In this document: positions 34,867-46,547 of the stretch, piece after piece
Position numbering within the stretch: position 1 is the stretch's first letter
How the letters are laid out: the number at the start of each line of letters is the position of its first letter
From: Methanomicrobium antiquum
GTDB taxonomy: Archaea > Halobacteriota > Methanomicrobia > Methanomicrobiales > Methanomicrobiaceae
DNA length: 64,000 bases
Reading direction: 5' to 3'
Assembly: GCF_029633915.1 (NCBI RefSeq)
Contig: NZ_CP091092.1
Location: 1,860,001-1,924,000 of the forward strand
The notes under the pieces: generated by a model
Told to the model about the DNA's origin: nothing
What the model saw: the letters and a program-made list of their open reading frames with translations, nothing else
Database searches by the model: none
Position numbers and translations under genes: made by a program

Positions 34867-35445
34867 TTAGTCCTGTTTTATACTGTCTCTATGGGTATTG
34901 CTTAGCAATTTTAAAATTCTCTCTCCAATCGCATCACATTTTTTAATTGCATGCTCATCCTTTAAAATGTCTCCTTCTTTGAATCCTCTTCCGGAGACAA
35001 ACCCAAGTGAGGAAAAACCATGAGTATTTACAAAACCTTCAAGAGTTGCAAGAGTGCGTTCACATCCCCGGTCTGCACAGACAGAAATTACAACAGCATT
35101 CTTTCCCGCCAGTTTTCTGTCATGGTACAGAGAATATGTCCTGTCTATGAAATTTTTTGAGTGCCCGTTTACATCATAGAAATATGTTGGCGATCCAATA
35201 ATCAGCACATCACATTCAATCATCTTTTCCGCAACAGCATTCCAGTCATCTTTTTGAACACACCATTTGGATTCTTTGCATTTTTCACATCCAATACAGG
35301 GCTTTATGTTTAATCCTGAAAGTGAGATATATTCAGTTTCAAATTCAGAACAGCCTTCAGAGTCAATATATTCAATTATTTTTTTTACAAGAATTGCGGT
35401 GTTGCCATTTTTTCTTATGCTTCCCGAGATTCCAAGAACTTTCAT
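34867..35445 (-). CDS. Iron-sulfur flavoprotein (NADPH-dependent FMN reductase family)
   Basis: A flavodoxin-like electron carrier. The N-terminal GISGSIRKNGNTAILV binds FMN phosphate, and the compact cysteine motif Cys50-x2-Cys53-x2-Cys56-x5-Cys62 (CIGCEKCKESKWC) is the 4Fe-4S signature of the Isf family of methanogens, which passes electrons between ferredoxin and acceptors such as O2 or peroxide. GSPTYFYDVNGHSKNFIDR matches the second FMN loop. The length of 192 is normal. The gene stands alone on the minus strand next to a pyrimidine-rich tract. Assignment is good; the physiological partner is unknown. Confidence 0.88.
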   Translation of the reverse strand: MKVLGISGSIRKNGNTAILVKKIIEYIDSEGCSEFETEYISLSGLNIKPCIGCEKCKESKWCVQKDDWNAVAEKMIECDVLIIGSPTYFYDVNGHSKNFIDRTYSLYHDRKLAGKNAVVISVCADRGCERTLATLEGFVNTHGFSSLGFVSGRGFKEGDILKDEHAIKKCDAIGERILKLLSNTHRDSIKQD

Positions 35446-35517
35446 ACTTTCTATTCATAACGTTATATTAATAAATATTTGGCATAATAACAACAAAATC
35501 CCGCAGGCATTTAAAAA

Positions 35518-35979
35518 TTAACACTCAGATTTCAAAAATGTTTTTGTATCAATTATCTGCAAATTAAGCCCCAAATCAGCAGATATCTGTTTTAATTCAT
35601 TCAAGGGATCACTTTTTCTAAAATAAAGATGAGAAAGGCACTTACAGTCACTACATCCAAAGCCAATAACACAATCACCACCAAGCATTCCGGCCGCCCT
35701 GCACTCATATTTTTCAGAAGTGTTTAAAAAAACGGCATATTCCAAATTAAATTCAGAAGATTTCAACAGATAATCTACATGCCAGCGTTCCTTTTTGTCC
35801 TTTTTTTCTGAAAGAAGAAAATGCCTTCTGACTCTTTTTATTCCGGAATTTCCAAGAGCAGAACCAACATATACATGAAAGCCTTCCTGAAAACCTAAAA
35901 ACCCAAGCGCTCCTGTCAAAACTTCAGCATAAGAATTTTCAAAAACAAGAAAATAAATTCCGGTTTGTTTCATTTTCAA
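35518..35979 (-). CDS. DUF123 / GIY-YIG-like nuclease-fold protein
   Basis: The 153 residues open with GIYFLVFENSYAEVLTGALG and GFHVYVGSALGNSGIKRVRRH, the altered GIY...YVG pair typical of DUF123 proteins, which share the GIY-YIG nuclease fold. They continue with the family phrases WHVDYLL, ECRAAGML and GFGCSDCKCLSHLYF. The C-terminal GCSDCKCLSHLYF adds cysteines usual for the family. Such domains are sometimes fused to endonuclease III or V; here the domain is free-standing. Activity is not established. The first two methionines (MKMK) leave a two-codon start ambiguity. Confidence 0.85.
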   Translation of the reverse strand: MKMKQTGIYFLVFENSYAEVLTGALGFLGFQEGFHVYVGSALGNSGIKRVRRHFLLSEKKDKKERWHVDYLLKSSEFNLEYAVFLNTSEKYECRAAGMLGGDCVIGFGCSDCKCLSHLYFRKSDPLNELKQISADLGLNLQIIDTKTFLKSEC

Positions 35980-36191
35980 AATCAGACCCCCTGTGAATAT
36001 TAAAAAAGGTTCAAGAAATAATAAAATTAGTCTTTCATTCTTTCATGCAACATCATTCATGTATGCAACGGATATAGCAAAAACCAGAGTTTTCATGAAA
36101 CACGGATATGGTTTGCTACCAGATATGCCCCCCCGGGCCCTTATTTCTTGTTTTTTGTCTCATTTTCAATTTAATTTGTGTAGATTTGTTA

Positions 36192-36794
36192 TTATATGTA
36201 TGACATCTCAATTGAACGAAGTGCCGCTTTAATATGCAGATTTCCATTATTTATGACAGGAAGACCATGACCCGGATAAAGGCCTTCAACGTCAAGCAAT
36301 GAGAGCTTTTTTATTGATTCTTTAAGCTGGTTTATACTACCTCCCGGAAAATCAAACCTCCCGAAACCTCCGTCTGTAAACACAGTGTCGCCAGAAACCA
36401 AATCTTTTGTATCCCTGTTATAAAGGCAAATGCATCCGGGAGTATGTCCCGGGGTATGAATCACCTCAAACGGGCCAATGGTCTCGCCTTCCTGTAAAAT
36501 TCTGTCAGGAACAATCCCCGGACTTCTTGCAGAAAACTGGATAGACAGGCTTTTTGAATCATCATTTAACCCTTTGGCATCAGCTTCATGAATACACACT
36601 TCTGCACCGCTCATATAAGCGGCTTCTTTTACATGAGCAATATGATCAAAATGACAGTGAGTTAAGACAATAGTCTCTATTTCATCTTTGAATTTTTCAA
36701 AAGACATAGGAAACATGCCTGCGTCAAACAAAATTCCATCTGAAAAATAGGAGTTTGAATAATAGCCTTCTCCCCTTATCCATTCAATAGACAT
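36192..36794 (-). CDS. Metallo-beta-lactamase fold hydrolase (glyoxalase II-like)
   Basis: A 200-residue zinc hydrolase. The metal motif LTHCHFDHIAH (HxHxDH, around residue 52-60) is intact. HTPGHTPGCICLYN supplies the third histidine set, SGDTVFTDGGFGRFDFPGG the bridging Asp, and YPGHGLP the last His. The best match is the archaeal glyoxalase II-like group (hydroxyacylglutathione hydrolase relatives), but substrate is unknown because archaea lack glutathione. It is divergent from thiC with only 39 bases between start codons, so the two promoters overlap. Confidence 0.9.
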   Translation of the reverse strand: MSIEWIRGEGYYSNSYFSDGILFDAGMFPMSFEKFKDEIETIVLTHCHFDHIAHVKEAAYMSGAEVCIHEADAKGLNDDSKSLSIQFSARSPGIVPDRILQEGETIGPFEVIHTPGHTPGCICLYNRDTKDLVSGDTVFTDGGFGRFDFPGGSINQLKESIKKLSLLDVEGLYPGHGLPVINNGNLHIKAALRSIEMSYI

Positions 36795-36833
36795 TGGTAG
36801 TAGTTTTTAGCTAACAGGTACAAATTAATATCC

Positions 36834-38090
36834 ATGCAGACTCTGATCAGGGAGTGCAAATCAGGCGTTCCTGAGAATGTAATTTCCGCAGCAAACAGAG
36901 AAAAAACTGACGGTGAGAAGCTTGCACAGGCAATAGCCAACGGAAGAGCAGTAGTATGCGGCAATAAAAGGCGTGAACACACTCTTTGTGCAATTGGTGA
37001 GAACTGTAGCGTTAAAGTAAATGTAAATATCGGAACATCCGGTGCAAGATGTGATCCTGCACTTGAACTGAAAAAGGCAGAATGTGCACTAAAAGAAGGC
37101 GCTGACGCAATAATGGATCTCTCAACAGGCGGAGATTTAAGTGCAATCCGAAAAGAGATACTAAAACTTGACACAACAGTCGGCACTGTTCCTGTCTATG
37201 AAGCAGTCCGCCGTGCAGGAAATGCTTTGGATGTTGATGCAGATCTCCTTTTCAATGTAATACGCGACCACTGCAGGCAGGGTGTTGATTTCCTGACACT
37301 TCACTGCGGCGTCACACTTGAGACATTAAAGGCATTAAGAGACGATAAAAGAGTAATGGGTGTTGTATCAAGGGGAGGTGCGTTTCACACCGCAATGATG
37401 GCATCATCAGGTGAAGAAAATCCTCTTTACAGTGAATTTGATTACCTCCTTGAAATTCTCGCAGAGGATGACGTTACAATATCATTAGGTGACGGAATGC
37501 GTCCCGGTGCTATGGTTGACGCTGTTAAGCGTGCAAAAACTGTCGAATACTTAAATCTGGGTGAGCTTTCCAAACGAAGTCTTGATGCAGGTATTATGAG
37601 AATGATTGAAGGGCCGGGCCACATCCCAATTCATCAGATTGAATATAATGTGAAGATGATTAAGGAGTTAAGCGGTTATGCTCCTCTTTACCTGTTAGGT
37701 CCGCTTGTAACTGACATTGTGCCGGGCTACGATCATGTTTCAGGCGCAATCGGAGGCTCAATTGCGGCTGTATCCGGTGCAGACTTTTTGTGCATGGTGT
37801 CACCATCAGAACATCTTGCGCTTCCTGACATTGATGACATAAGAGAAGGAACAAGGGTAGCAAAACTTGCGGCGCATGTCGGAGATACAGTCAGAATGAA
37901 AGAGCGCTGGTTTGAAACAGGCGAGGCTCAAATGGCAGAAGCCAGAAGAGATCTTGACTGGGAAAGGCAGTTTTCACTTGCGATATACGGAGAACACGCC
38001 AAAAAAATTCACGAGCGTGACGGAGATATTGAAACATGCTCCATGTGCGGCGACCTCTGCGCTGTAAAAATCGTCCGCGACATGCTTTGA
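36834..38090 (+). CDS. thiC: Phosphomethylpyrimidine synthase
   Basis: A radical-SAM enzyme that rearranges aminoimidazole ribotide to the pyrimidine phosphate of thiamine. The C-terminal cluster Cys402-x2-Cys405-x4-Cys410 (CSMCGDLC) is the ThiC iron-sulfur site. Conserved body motifs include MDLSTGGDL, PVYEA, HCGVTLE, SRGGAFHTAMM, SLGDGMRPG, EGPGHIPIHQI and LGPLVTDIVPGYDHVSGAIGG. The 418-residue length is that of the short archaeal form without the plant/bacterial N-terminal extension. No TPP-riboswitch-like structure is seen in the 39-base upstream gap. Gene is firm. Confidence 0.97.
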   Translation: MQTLIRECKSGVPENVISAANREKTDGEKLAQAIANGRAVVCGNKRREHTLCAIGENCSVKVNVNIGTSGARCDPALELKKAECALKEGADAIMDLSTGGDLSAIRKEILKLDTTVGTVPVYEAVRRAGNALDVDADLLFNVIRDHCRQGVDFLTLHCGVTLETLKALRDDKRVMGVVSRGGAFHTAMMASSGEENPLYSEFDYLLEILAEDDVTISLGDGMRPGAMVDAVKRAKTVEYLNLGELSKRSLDAGIMRMIEGPGHIPIHQIEYNVKMIKELSGYAPLYLLGPLVTDIVPGYDHVSGAIGGSIAAVSGADFLCMVSPSEHLALPDIDDIREGTRVAKLAAHVGDTVRMKERWFETGEAQMAEARRDLDWERQFSLAIYGEHAKKIHERDGDIETCSMCGDLCAVKIVRDML

Positions 38091-38123
38091 TAAGTAAAAC
38101 AAACGATGAACAAGATGACCAAT

Positions 38124-38244
38124 AAAAATTTCATGAAGCAAGTGTTTCATTCATGATTATCAAAAAACAGATTTGATTTGCAATGAAAGTTACTCTGTAA
38201 CTTACATGAAACCGTGCATGAAATATAATTTCATGAACGTTTTT
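38124..38244 (-). repeat. Hairpin repeat, full copy plus worn half copy
   Basis: The main copy (38183-38244) reads on the minus strand as aaaaacgttcatgaaattat, atttcatgcacggtttcatg, taagttacagagtaactttcat. A worn half copy lies at 38124-38151. The main copy is about 95 bases past the thiC stop and ends in gaacgttttt on the plus strand, so it could terminate thiC transcription. Confidence 0.85.
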
Positions 38245-38331
38245 ATAGCAAATTTACCTACAATTTACAAAAAATTATTTTTTGCGCTTATTATCTCTTA
38301 TTTTTTTCTCTTATTTTTTAATTAACGAGCG

Positions 38332-38727
38332 TTATTCTGTTTCTAAGGCTTTCAGAATCTTTAAAGCAAGATGCGCCGCATTTGCTCCATTGTCAATCCC
38401 GACACATGCGACAGGAACACCTCTTGGCATCTGGACTATTGATAACAGTGCATCAAGTCCTCCGAGTGTGCCTGAGACAGGAACGCCAATTACAGGCTTT
38501 TTTGTTCTTGATGCAACAACTCCCGGAAGTGCCGCGGATAGTCCTGCGATGCAGATGAAAACCTTTGCATCTGATGAATTTACATATTCGTCAAGCTCGT
38601 CAGGGTTTCTGTGCGCTGATAAAACAGCATAATCGAACAAAACATTGTTCTCCTTTAAAACAGCTCTTGCTTTTTCAACAATATGCTCGTCTGATGCCGA
38701 ACCTGCAATTATTGCCACATCTGCCAT
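38332..38727 (-). CDS. purE: N5-CAIR mutase, PurE family
   Basis: Catalyses carboxylation or carboxyl shift on aminoimidazole ribotide in purine synthesis. The 131 residues show the PurE hallmarks: IAGSASDEH (substrate phosphate loop), [11 protein letters not shown] (catalytic His) and [45 protein letters not shown]. The SxxD and SAHR spellings fit the family, though class I and class II forms cannot be told apart with certainty. The start at 38727 gives [12 protein letters not shown]. It converges with thiC. Confidence 0.93.
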   Translation of the reverse strand: MADVAIIAGSASDEHIVEKARAVLKENNVLFDYAVLSAHRNPDELDEYVNSSDAKVFICIAGLSAALPGVVASRTKKPVIGVPVSGTLGGLDALLSIVQMPRGVPVACVGIDNGANAAHLALKILKALETE

Positions 38728-38958
38728 GTAATAATCTATGCTTTCAGATGTGATTTAAGTTTTTGATTATTTTAAATGCCAAATTCAGATACGAATTTTT
38801 ATAACACAAATTATATTCTTCAGTTCAAAAAATTCAAACAGCTTTTAAGATCAAAATAAATATAGAGTCAATCAGGTAATAATCAATGAATATTTATAAC
38901 AAAAAATCGCTTTAGAAGATAAATATTGATCTATTAAACAATTTGTAAGGACTAGTTA

Positions 38959-40980
38959 ATGGAATCTGAAATAATAACTGTAATATTATGGCTGACATTC
39001 ATTAAATTCAGCCAAATGACAATCTATCCCCATCTTAAACCTGCTTTTGGTAATTTATCATATGGATTGTCTTACCCTGCCGGCATGCTTTTATTTACTC
39101 TTATATCTTGGTATCTTGGTTTTATGAATCTGCCTTTTCAGCTGTTGTTTGTTCCGTTTTTCTTTTCAGGAGTTTACGCAATCTGGAAAAAAATGTATAA
39201 TCTCTGTGAAATAAAGTCCCTTTTAAAATGGGACATAATATTTTTCGGAGTATTTCTGATTACGCTTATTTTCAGAATAAAATTTGACAATCTTGCAATT
39301 ACCCAGATTCCTGAGCAATATATGAATGCTGCATTCATTGGTAGTATTATGAATCAGCCAGTTGTAACCCCTGTGGACCCATGGTTTGCAGGAGAGTCAC
39401 TTACAATTTATTATTACCTTGGCCACTGGATGATGGGCGTTTTAGGAGGACTTACAGGTGGAATTCATACAGTTGTTTTTAATCTGACTCTTCCGACAGT
39501 ATTTGGACTATTTGCAGTTTCAGCATATGCAATAGGAAATCTGGTTTTAAAGCGTCATCAATGGTTACCCCTTCTTATAATGATAATTCCAAATGCCGCG
39601 GCTTTATGGTATATAACACAAATAGGAAAACTTGGAGTTGCCGGTGTTGCTTCAAATATCATCAATACTGCTAATGGAGTGAATCCAACTCCTTTTTACA
39701 AGGTACTTATAGGTGCTCCTCATGGTATGGTGTTCAGCTGGTTTAATCAAATTTTTTTCCTGTGTCTAATTACAATTATGCTTTTAAACTGGAAAAAAAT
39801 GGAAAAAAAAGGTCGATATATCCTTCTCTTCTTCTTATCATTATCACTTGGAACAATGCCGTGTATGCATGCATGGGATGTATTTGTTTATGCGCCCGTA
39901 TACCTGCTTACATGTTTTATCGTATGGTACACTGCTGAAAATCATGATTTTTCAAAAATCTTTCCATTTATTCTAGTGCCGGTTTTATCTATATTACTAT
40001 ATATTCCCTTTCTCAGTTCTATGCTCTCAGGAAACAGTGCAGTAAGCGGAATCGCAATATCAATACCTACGGGATTTATTGAATTTTTGGGAGTGTATCT
40101 TTTTATTATAGCAATTATTATAATTCACGGATTTAGTGCTCTCAAAAAATACCCTGTATTAATGATTATTCCAGTAATATTTGGTTTATTGGGATATTCT
40201 GTTGCAGGAATACTATTATTTTGCATTTTATTACTGATTGGTAAAAAAAATGTACTTCCGGAAACATTGTTTGGAATTATCGGGCTGGGGATATTATTTG
40301 TTATTGAATTTATTTATATAAATGACGGAATTCAGGGTGTAATTGCCACTCAGTATAATACAACTGTAAAATTTGGAGTAATCGCATGTATAATGCTCCT
40401 CATATCAGTTATAATTATTACCGGACGATGGCTTGAAAATTATTTTTTCCAGATTAAAGAGAAGCATGTTTTTGCAGTATTAGCAGTTATTTTTATTTTA
40501 TTTGTAATATTCCCGGTAAATATCAGTGTTGGAGAAACATTTGGCTATCCAAACAATAACAGCCTTGATGGCAAAAACTGGATGCAAAAATATTATCATT
40601 CAGATTATGAAGGAATTTCATATTTACTGGAAAATGCAAAACCAGATGATGTTATTGTAGAGGCACCAGGCGATGATAAGTCTTATTTGGGACGTGTATC
40701 TGTTATGACCGGCTTGTCAACAATATTAGGGCGGGTTTCTCATGAAAATCACTGGCGTAACGGAGACAATCAAATCCTTGAAAGGCAAAAAGATATTCAA
40801 TTGATATATGAAGACCCGACAAAAACAATTGAAATCATGAATAAATATAATGCTGATTATTTATTTGTAGGCGATTCTGAACTAAAGAAATATAATGTAT
40901 CCTTACCATCATCAGGTATTTCCGAAGTTTTTAAAGCTGATTCTGTAACTATTTATAAACCTGATATACAAAAAATATAG
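38959..40980 (+). CDS. DUF2298 (YYY-type) polytopic membrane protein
   Basis: A 673-residue membrane protein with about 12-15 hydrophobic segments. The signature TPVDPWFAGESLTIYYYLGH is the hallmark of the archaeal/chloroflexal YYY family, and it is followed by TGGIHTVVFNLTLPTVFGLF. The family is thought to be a GT-C-like glycosyltransferase-related group. A soluble C-terminal region (about 545-673) has phrases EGISYLLENAKPDDVIVEA and GRVSHENHWRNGDN. An aaggact site precedes the ATG. A family 2 glycosyltransferase starts 10 bases after the stop, which supports a role in cell-surface glycan or glycoprotein assembly. Confidence 0.87.
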   Translation: MESEIITVILWLTFIKFSQMTIYPHLKPAFGNLSYGLSYPAGMLLFTLISWYLGFMNLPFQLLFVPFFFSGVYAIWKKMYNLCEIKSLLKWDIIFFGVFLITLIFRIKFDNLAITQIPEQYMNAAFIGSIMNQPVVTPVDPWFAGESLTIYYYLGHWMMGVLGGLTGGIHTVVFNLTLPTVFGLFAVSAYAIGNLVLKRHQWLPLLIMIIPNAAALWYITQIGKLGVAGVASNIINTANGVNPTPFYKVLIGAPHGMVFSWFNQIFFLCLITIMLLNWKKMEKKGRYILLFFLSLSLGTMPCMHAWDVFVYAPVYLLTCFIVWYTAENHDFSKIFPFILVPVLSILLYIPFLSSMLSGNSAVSGIAISIPTGFIEFLGVYLFIIAIIIIHGFSALKKYPVLMIIPVIFGLLGYSVAGILLFCILLLIGKKNVLPETLFGIIGLGILFVIEFIYINDGIQGVIATQYNTTVKFGVIACIMLLISVIIITGRWLENYFFQIKEKHVFAVLAVIFILFVIFPVNISVGETFGYPNNNSLDGKNWMQKYYHSDYEGISYLLENAKPDDVIVEAPGDDKSYLGRVSVMTGLSTILGRVSHENHWRNGDNQILERQKDIQLIYEDPTKTIEIMNKYNADYLFVGDSELKKYNVSLPSSGISEVFKADSVTIYKPDIQKI

Positions 40981-40989
40981 GCACAATAA

Positions 40990-41709
40990 ATGACTAATCC
41001 AAAACTGACTGTTGCAATCCTTGTCTACAATGATGTTGAAGCTTTGAAACATGCAATTCCAAAATCTGTTGAAATACTGAATTGTCTGAATATTTCTTAT
41101 GAAATTCTTATTACAGAAGATGCAAGTACTGATGGAAGTTATGAAGTAGCTCTGGATTTTTCCAAAGATCCCCATATCCGTGTAAATCACAGTGATATGC
41201 GCCGCGGTAAAGGCGGGGCTATAAATGATGCCCTTGAGGATTCATCTGGAGAAATTTTCTGTTTTTATGATGTTGACCTCTCAACAGACTTAAGATCCTT
41301 AGAAGAACTTATAACAAATATTCAAAATGGTGCTGACATTGCAATAGGGTCACGTCTGGCCCCAGGAAGTCAAGTTAACCGCAAAGGAGGGAGAAACACT
41401 GCCAGTATAATTTATAATAAGTTTGTCCGGATCATTTTGAAAAGTAAAATCCAGGATCATCAGTGTGGATTTAAAGCATTTAACAAAGAGCGCCTGAAAA
41501 AAATTATGCCTTATATTTCTGCAAAAAAATGGACATGGGATACAGAAGTATTGGCTCTTGGTCAAAAATGGGGATATAAAATTATTGAAATTCCTGTTGT
41601 GTGGACTCAGACAGGGAAAACAAATCTTTGTTTCCATGATGTTTTAGATATGGGCTGGTCTGTCCTGAAATTTGCTGTAAAAATCCGTAGTTTTCCAGAT
41701 AAAATATAA
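40990..41709 (+). CDS. Family 2 glycosyltransferase (DPM1/ALG5-like)
   Basis: A 239-residue GT-A enzyme. It has LTVAILVYNDVEAL at the start, the EDASTDGSYEVA nucleotide-binding motif, FYDVDLSTDL (the DxD equivalent) and GSRLAPGS. The later stretch DHQCGFKAFNKERL and WTWDTEVLALGQKWGYKIIEIPV matches dolichyl/polyprenyl-phosphate sugar synthases. No C-terminal membrane helices are present. Its donor is probably a nucleotide sugar and the acceptor a polyprenyl phosphate. It follows the DUF2298 gene by 10 bases, so the pair probably builds and uses a lipid-linked sugar. Confidence 0.9.
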   Translation: MTNPKLTVAILVYNDVEALKHAIPKSVEILNCLNISYEILITEDASTDGSYEVALDFSKDPHIRVNHSDMRRGKGGAINDALEDSSGEIFCFYDVDLSTDLRSLEELITNIQNGADIAIGSRLAPGSQVNRKGGRNTASIIYNKFVRIILKSKIQDHQCGFKAFNKERLKKIMPYISAKKWTWDTEVLALGQKWGYKIIEIPVVWTQTGKTNLCFHDVLDMGWSVLKFAVKIRSFPDKI

Positions 41710-41725
41710 TAATCTCAATATTCTG

Positions 41726-41756
41726 AAAAAAACGTTCATGAAACAATGGTTTCATG
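41726..41756 (+). repeat. Half copy of the hairpin repeat
   Basis: aaaaaaacgttcatgaaac-aat-ggtttcatg: hairpin 1 variant with the same gttcatgaaac arms as the copy at 19541. The second hairpin is absent or replaced by aaacaaatttgatcttcac. The gap to the next gene (41757-42095) holds no gene. Confidence 0.75.
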
Positions 41757-42095
41757 AAAAACAAATTTGATCTTCACAATAAATGAACTACTATTAGGAA
41801 TCATTCTAAACAAACACAATGCCATGAAAAAAAGAGGACATTTTTTTTAAGTTGAATTAATAGCTTTTTGAATTAAATCGTGCGCGAAATAATTTGTGAA
41901 AAAATCTAAGAATAATAATACTAAAAAAATTAGATTAAAAATTAACTTTTTTCCTTGGAAATAAGATATTTAAATGAAATCCCGTTCAAAACAAAATATA
42001 ACAAATGTCAGTAATATTAATTTCCCCTGTGAAATAAAGTGAAAAAAATACGAACAAAAATAAGATATTGATTTAAAATAATTATACTGATTTTT
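41757..42095. other. Gap before aminotransferase gene, no gene seen
   Basis: AT-rich DNA. There is no clear ribosome binding site before the ATG at 42096, while tatactga at about 42080 could be a promoter element for a leaderless or short-leader transcript. No stable hairpin other than the preceding repeat. Confidence 0.45.
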
Positions 42096-43707
<1,612 letters not shown>

Positions 43708-44040
43708 TTTCAAAAATAACAAAAAATTTTCTTTTTTGAAAGTTGCACATATAGTAACATATAAATAATATAAATTAAAAAATAAAGGCAGAATCAGCCA
43801 TTTGGAATATCTGCATAAAATTAAGATTTTACCATTGTATAAACCAAACCTGATTTTCATAATAACCGTTGCATGAAAAATTAGTATGATAAGTTCGATA
43901 ATTAATTTCATGAACGTTTTTCTGGGAATTTGTAGAGGTTGAGTCCTTGATTTAAGATTGATCACTAAGGTTAATCAGTCTAATCTCTCTGATAAAATCT
44001 TTTTTTGCATATGTTTCAAAAACACAGGGGGATTTATTGC
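43708..44040. other. Gap after ribC with a repeat copy
   Basis: AT-rich gap. It contains the repeat copy listed at 43843-43921. The rest shows no coding frame except the candidate small gene that begins at 44041. Confidence 0.5.
43843..43921 (-). repeat. Hairpin repeat copy, worn, reverse orientation
   Basis: On the minus strand it starts aaaaacgttcatgaaattaa, then diverged DNA, then ttttcatgcaacgg and atgaaaatcagg. The outer parts match the family, and the middle is altered. It ends in gaacgtttttc on the plus strand, 140-215 bases past the ribC stop. Confidence 0.7.
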
Positions 44041-44181
44041 ATGTTATCTGATAAAAGAAGAAAAAAACAATACTACTATAGCTGTATATTAGACAGTCTT
44101 AGTGCTTTTTTTAAAAAAGAATTTTATAGCGGCTTTTTTCAATCATCATTAAATCAGCCTGAAAACAACCGGATTTATTGA
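44041..44181 (+). CDS. Candidate 46-aa small protein
   Basis: A short frame with a G-rich site (aggggga) about nine bases before its ATG. The product begins MLSDKRRKKQYYYSCILDSL, is basic at the N-terminus and aromatic-rich, then ends in NNRIY. No family is recognised. It lies in the gap between ribC and kamA, more than 100 bases from the next start. Coding evidence is only the initiation signal, so it may be chance. A leader function upstream of kamA is conceivable but unsupported. Confidence 0.28.
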   Translation: MLSDKRRKKQYYYSCILDSLSAFFKKEFYSGFFQSSLNQPENNRIY

Positions 44182-44293
44182 AATCTGTATAATCTGAAGA
44201 AAACCTAAAATAAACTAAAAAAAGCCCGGTTTTAAAAAGATAAGCACAATTTCCGGTGTAAAAAAGCCAATTAAAATTAAACCTTCGATAATT

Positions 44294-45616
44294 ATGAAAA
44301 TATATTCAGAGAAACAAAAAACAATTGCAGACAGAATAGATAATGAAAATACACTTTCAAACTGGAAAGACTGGAAGTGGCAGATAAAAAACACAATAAG
44401 GGATATTCCTACCTTTGAGAGACTTTCAGGAATTACATTTCCTGAAGATAAAAGAGAAAAACTTGAAAATACTCTTGAAAAGTTTCCAATGGCAGTAACT
44501 CCTTATTACCTCTCGCTCATTGAGATAGAAGATTACGAAAACGATCCAATATTCATGCAGTCATGCCCTTCAGAGCACGAAATAACAATAACACGGGATG
44601 AGATGAGCGATCCCCTATCTGAAGATCTGGACAGTCCTGTCCCGGGTATTACTCACCGCTATCCTGACAGAGTGCTCTTCATGATAAGCAACATCTGCGC
44701 GATGTACTGCCGCCACTGCACAAGAAAAAGAAGGGTAGGCGATTGCGAGTATATTCCCGACAAGGCGGAAATAAGCAAGGGAATTGATTATATCAACAAT
44801 AACTCTCGGGTAAGGGATGTTTTGCTCTCAGGCGGAGATCCCCTGATGCTTGACAATGATTATCTTGAATACATCTTATCCGAGTTGTCAGATATCCGTC
44901 ATGTAGAAATTATCAGGCTTGGAAGCAGAATGCCTGTAGTACTTCCTTACAGAATCGACTATGATCTTGTCGAGATGATAAAACAGTACCACCCTGTGTG
45001 GCTCAACACTCACTTCAATCACCCAAGAGAGATTACAGGATCGTCTACTGAAGCTTTAAGAAAACTTGCAGACGGCGGAATTCCGCTTGGCAACCAGTCT
45101 GTCCTTTTGGCGGGCGTAAACGACTGTCCAAGAATTATGAAATCACTTTTCCAAAAGCTCCTTATAAACAGGGTAAGACCCTACTACCTGTATCAGTGCG
45201 ATCTCTCCGAAGGATTATCACACTTCAGAACGCCGATTGGAAAGGGAATTGAAATTATAGAAAGCCTGAGAGGACACACATCAGGACTTGCAGTGCCAAC
45301 CTACGTTGTTGATGCACCAGGCGGCGGAGGAAAAATACCACTTATGCCAAATTATCTGATGTCATGGTCGTCAAACAAAGTGGTTCTTAGAAACTATGAG
45401 GGAGTAATCTGTACATACAAAGAGCCTGATACATATGAGCCGCTTTTCTGCGACAGGAAATGTGATGATTGTAATCTTCAGCTGAAGCTTGACAATGCGT
45501 CTGAGATAAAATCGATTGGTATTGAAAGGCTTCTTTGCGATTATGACGATACAATATCCCTCTACCCTGAAGACAACGAGAGAATGGGAAGACGTGATGA
45601 TGCAGATGAAGAATAA
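44294..45616 (+). CDS. kamA: Lysine 2,3-aminomutase
   Basis: A radical-SAM, PLP-dependent enzyme converting L-alpha-lysine to L-beta-lysine, the first step of N-epsilon-acetyl-beta-lysine synthesis, an osmolyte of methanogens in salt. The cluster Cys135-x3-Cys139-x2-Cys142 (CAMYCRHC) is intact, with the following [16 protein letters not shown] and GSRMPVVLP are the SAM and lysine/PLP region, and [10 protein letters not shown] contains the PLP lysine (GGGGK). The C-terminus has a four-cysteine zinc site ([11 protein letters not shown]). The length of 440 fits. ablB overlaps its 3' end, giving the ablAB operon. Confidence 0.95.
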   Translation: MKIYSEKQKTIADRIDNENTLSNWKDWKWQIKNTIRDIPTFERLSGITFPEDKREKLENTLEKFPMAVTPYYLSLIEIEDYENDPIFMQSCPSEHEITITRDEMSDPLSEDLDSPVPGITHRYPDRVLFMISNICAMYCRHCTRKRRVGDCEYIPDKAEISKGIDYINNNSRVRDVLLSGGDPLMLDNDYLEYILSELSDIRHVEIIRLGSRMPVVLPYRIDYDLVEMIKQYHPVWLNTHFNHPREITGSSTEALRKLADGGIPLGNQSVLLAGVNDCPRIMKSLFQKLLINRVRPYYLYQCDLSEGLSHFRTPIGKGIEIIESLRGHTSGLAVPTYVVDAPGGGGKIPLMPNYLMSWSSNKVVLRNYEGVICTYKEPDTYEPLFCDRKCDDCNLQLKLDNASEIKSIGIERLLCDYDDTISLYPEDNERMGRRDDADEE

Positions 45617-46547
45617 TGATAATGATGAAATCTGCCTGCTTTTAAATTCATTAATTCAGCACGGGCCTAACAACAAACGTGTTTATTTAATGAAGCTAAA
45701 CAGCAGTGATTATCCTGCAATTATTGATGAAATTGAAAAGATAGTTTATGAAAACAACTACTCAAAATCATTTGTCAAAGTTTCTGAAAGTTACGCATCG
45801 GGTTTTTTATCAAACGGATATGTATGCGAAGGAATAATTCCAGGGATGTTTGGAGAAGAAGAGGATGGATATTTTCTGTCAAAATTTTATGATGAAAATA
45901 GATCTGTTGCAGAACAGGGAATCATAAATGATAAGATTTTGGAGAGGAGAAAAGGCAAACAAAGTTCTTTTCCTGACAATAATAAATCCGGTGCCAAAAC
46001 TTCTGATCAAAATAAGTCTGATGGTAATAATTCAGATGAAAAAATATCAAACGGAATTAAACAAAATAAAGCAGGAATCCTTCCGGACGGCTTTGTCATA
46101 AGAGAAGCTGGCTTTTCGGATTCAGAAGCGCTGGCAAAACTTTTTAAGAAAACTTTTGAAAGCTACCCCTTTCCGGTGGATGATCCTTCCTACATTAAAA
46201 AAACGATGGATGAGGAAATTATATACTTTGGAATCTGGAAAGACGATATTCTTGTCTCTGCGGCATCCTCTGAAACTGACTCTGCCTCAAAAAGTGTTGA
46301 GATGACTGATTTTGCAACCTCTGAGGAGTTTGGAGGAAGAGGTTTTGCAGGCATGATTTTGGATTTTATGGAAAAAGAGATGAAGAAAAGAGGATTTATC
46401 ACCTCATATACAATTGCAAGGGCCGCTTTTTTACCTGTAAACCTTTTGTTTTACAACCGGGGCTACAGGTTCTGCGGAACTTTGATAAAAAATACAAATA
46501 TCTGCGGTTCGTTTGAATCAATGAATCTCTGGTATAAAAGACTTTAA
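45597..46547 (+). CDS. ablB: Beta-lysine N6-acetyltransferase
   Basis: Acetylates beta-lysine at the epsilon amino group with acetyl-CoA. The N-terminal part (about residues 1-110, [40 protein letters not shown]) and the C-terminal GNAT domain (about 165-316, [20 protein letters not shown] binds acetyl-CoA) match AblB. Between them is an asparagine/serine/lysine-rich linker (about 130-160), where bacterial homologues tend to be shorter. The frame is open from 45516, but that part overlaps ablA and is not conserved. The ATG at 45597, 20 bases before the ablA stop, starts MMQMKNN and is preferred. Coupled translation is expected. Confidence 0.9.
   Translation: MMQMKNNDNDEICLLLNSLIQHGPNNKRVYLMKLNSSDYPAIIDEIEKIVYENNYSKSFVKVSESYASGFLSNGYVCEGIIPGMFGEEEDGYFLSKFYDENRSVAEQGIINDKILERRKGKQSSFPDNNKSGAKTSDQNKSDGNNSDEKISNGIKQNKAGILPDGFVIREAGFSDSEALAKLFKKTFESYPFPVDDPSYIKKTMDEEIIYFGIWKDDILVSAASSETDSASKSVEMTDFATSEEFGGRGFAGMILDFMEKEMKKRGFITSYTIARAAFLPVNLLFYNRGYRFCGTLIKNTNICGSFESMNLWYKRL

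Noticed and set aside
36795-36833. TPP riboswitch upstream of thiC
   Set aside because: Only 39 bases separate thiC from the divergent hydrolase gene, and no thi-box-like structure is visible.
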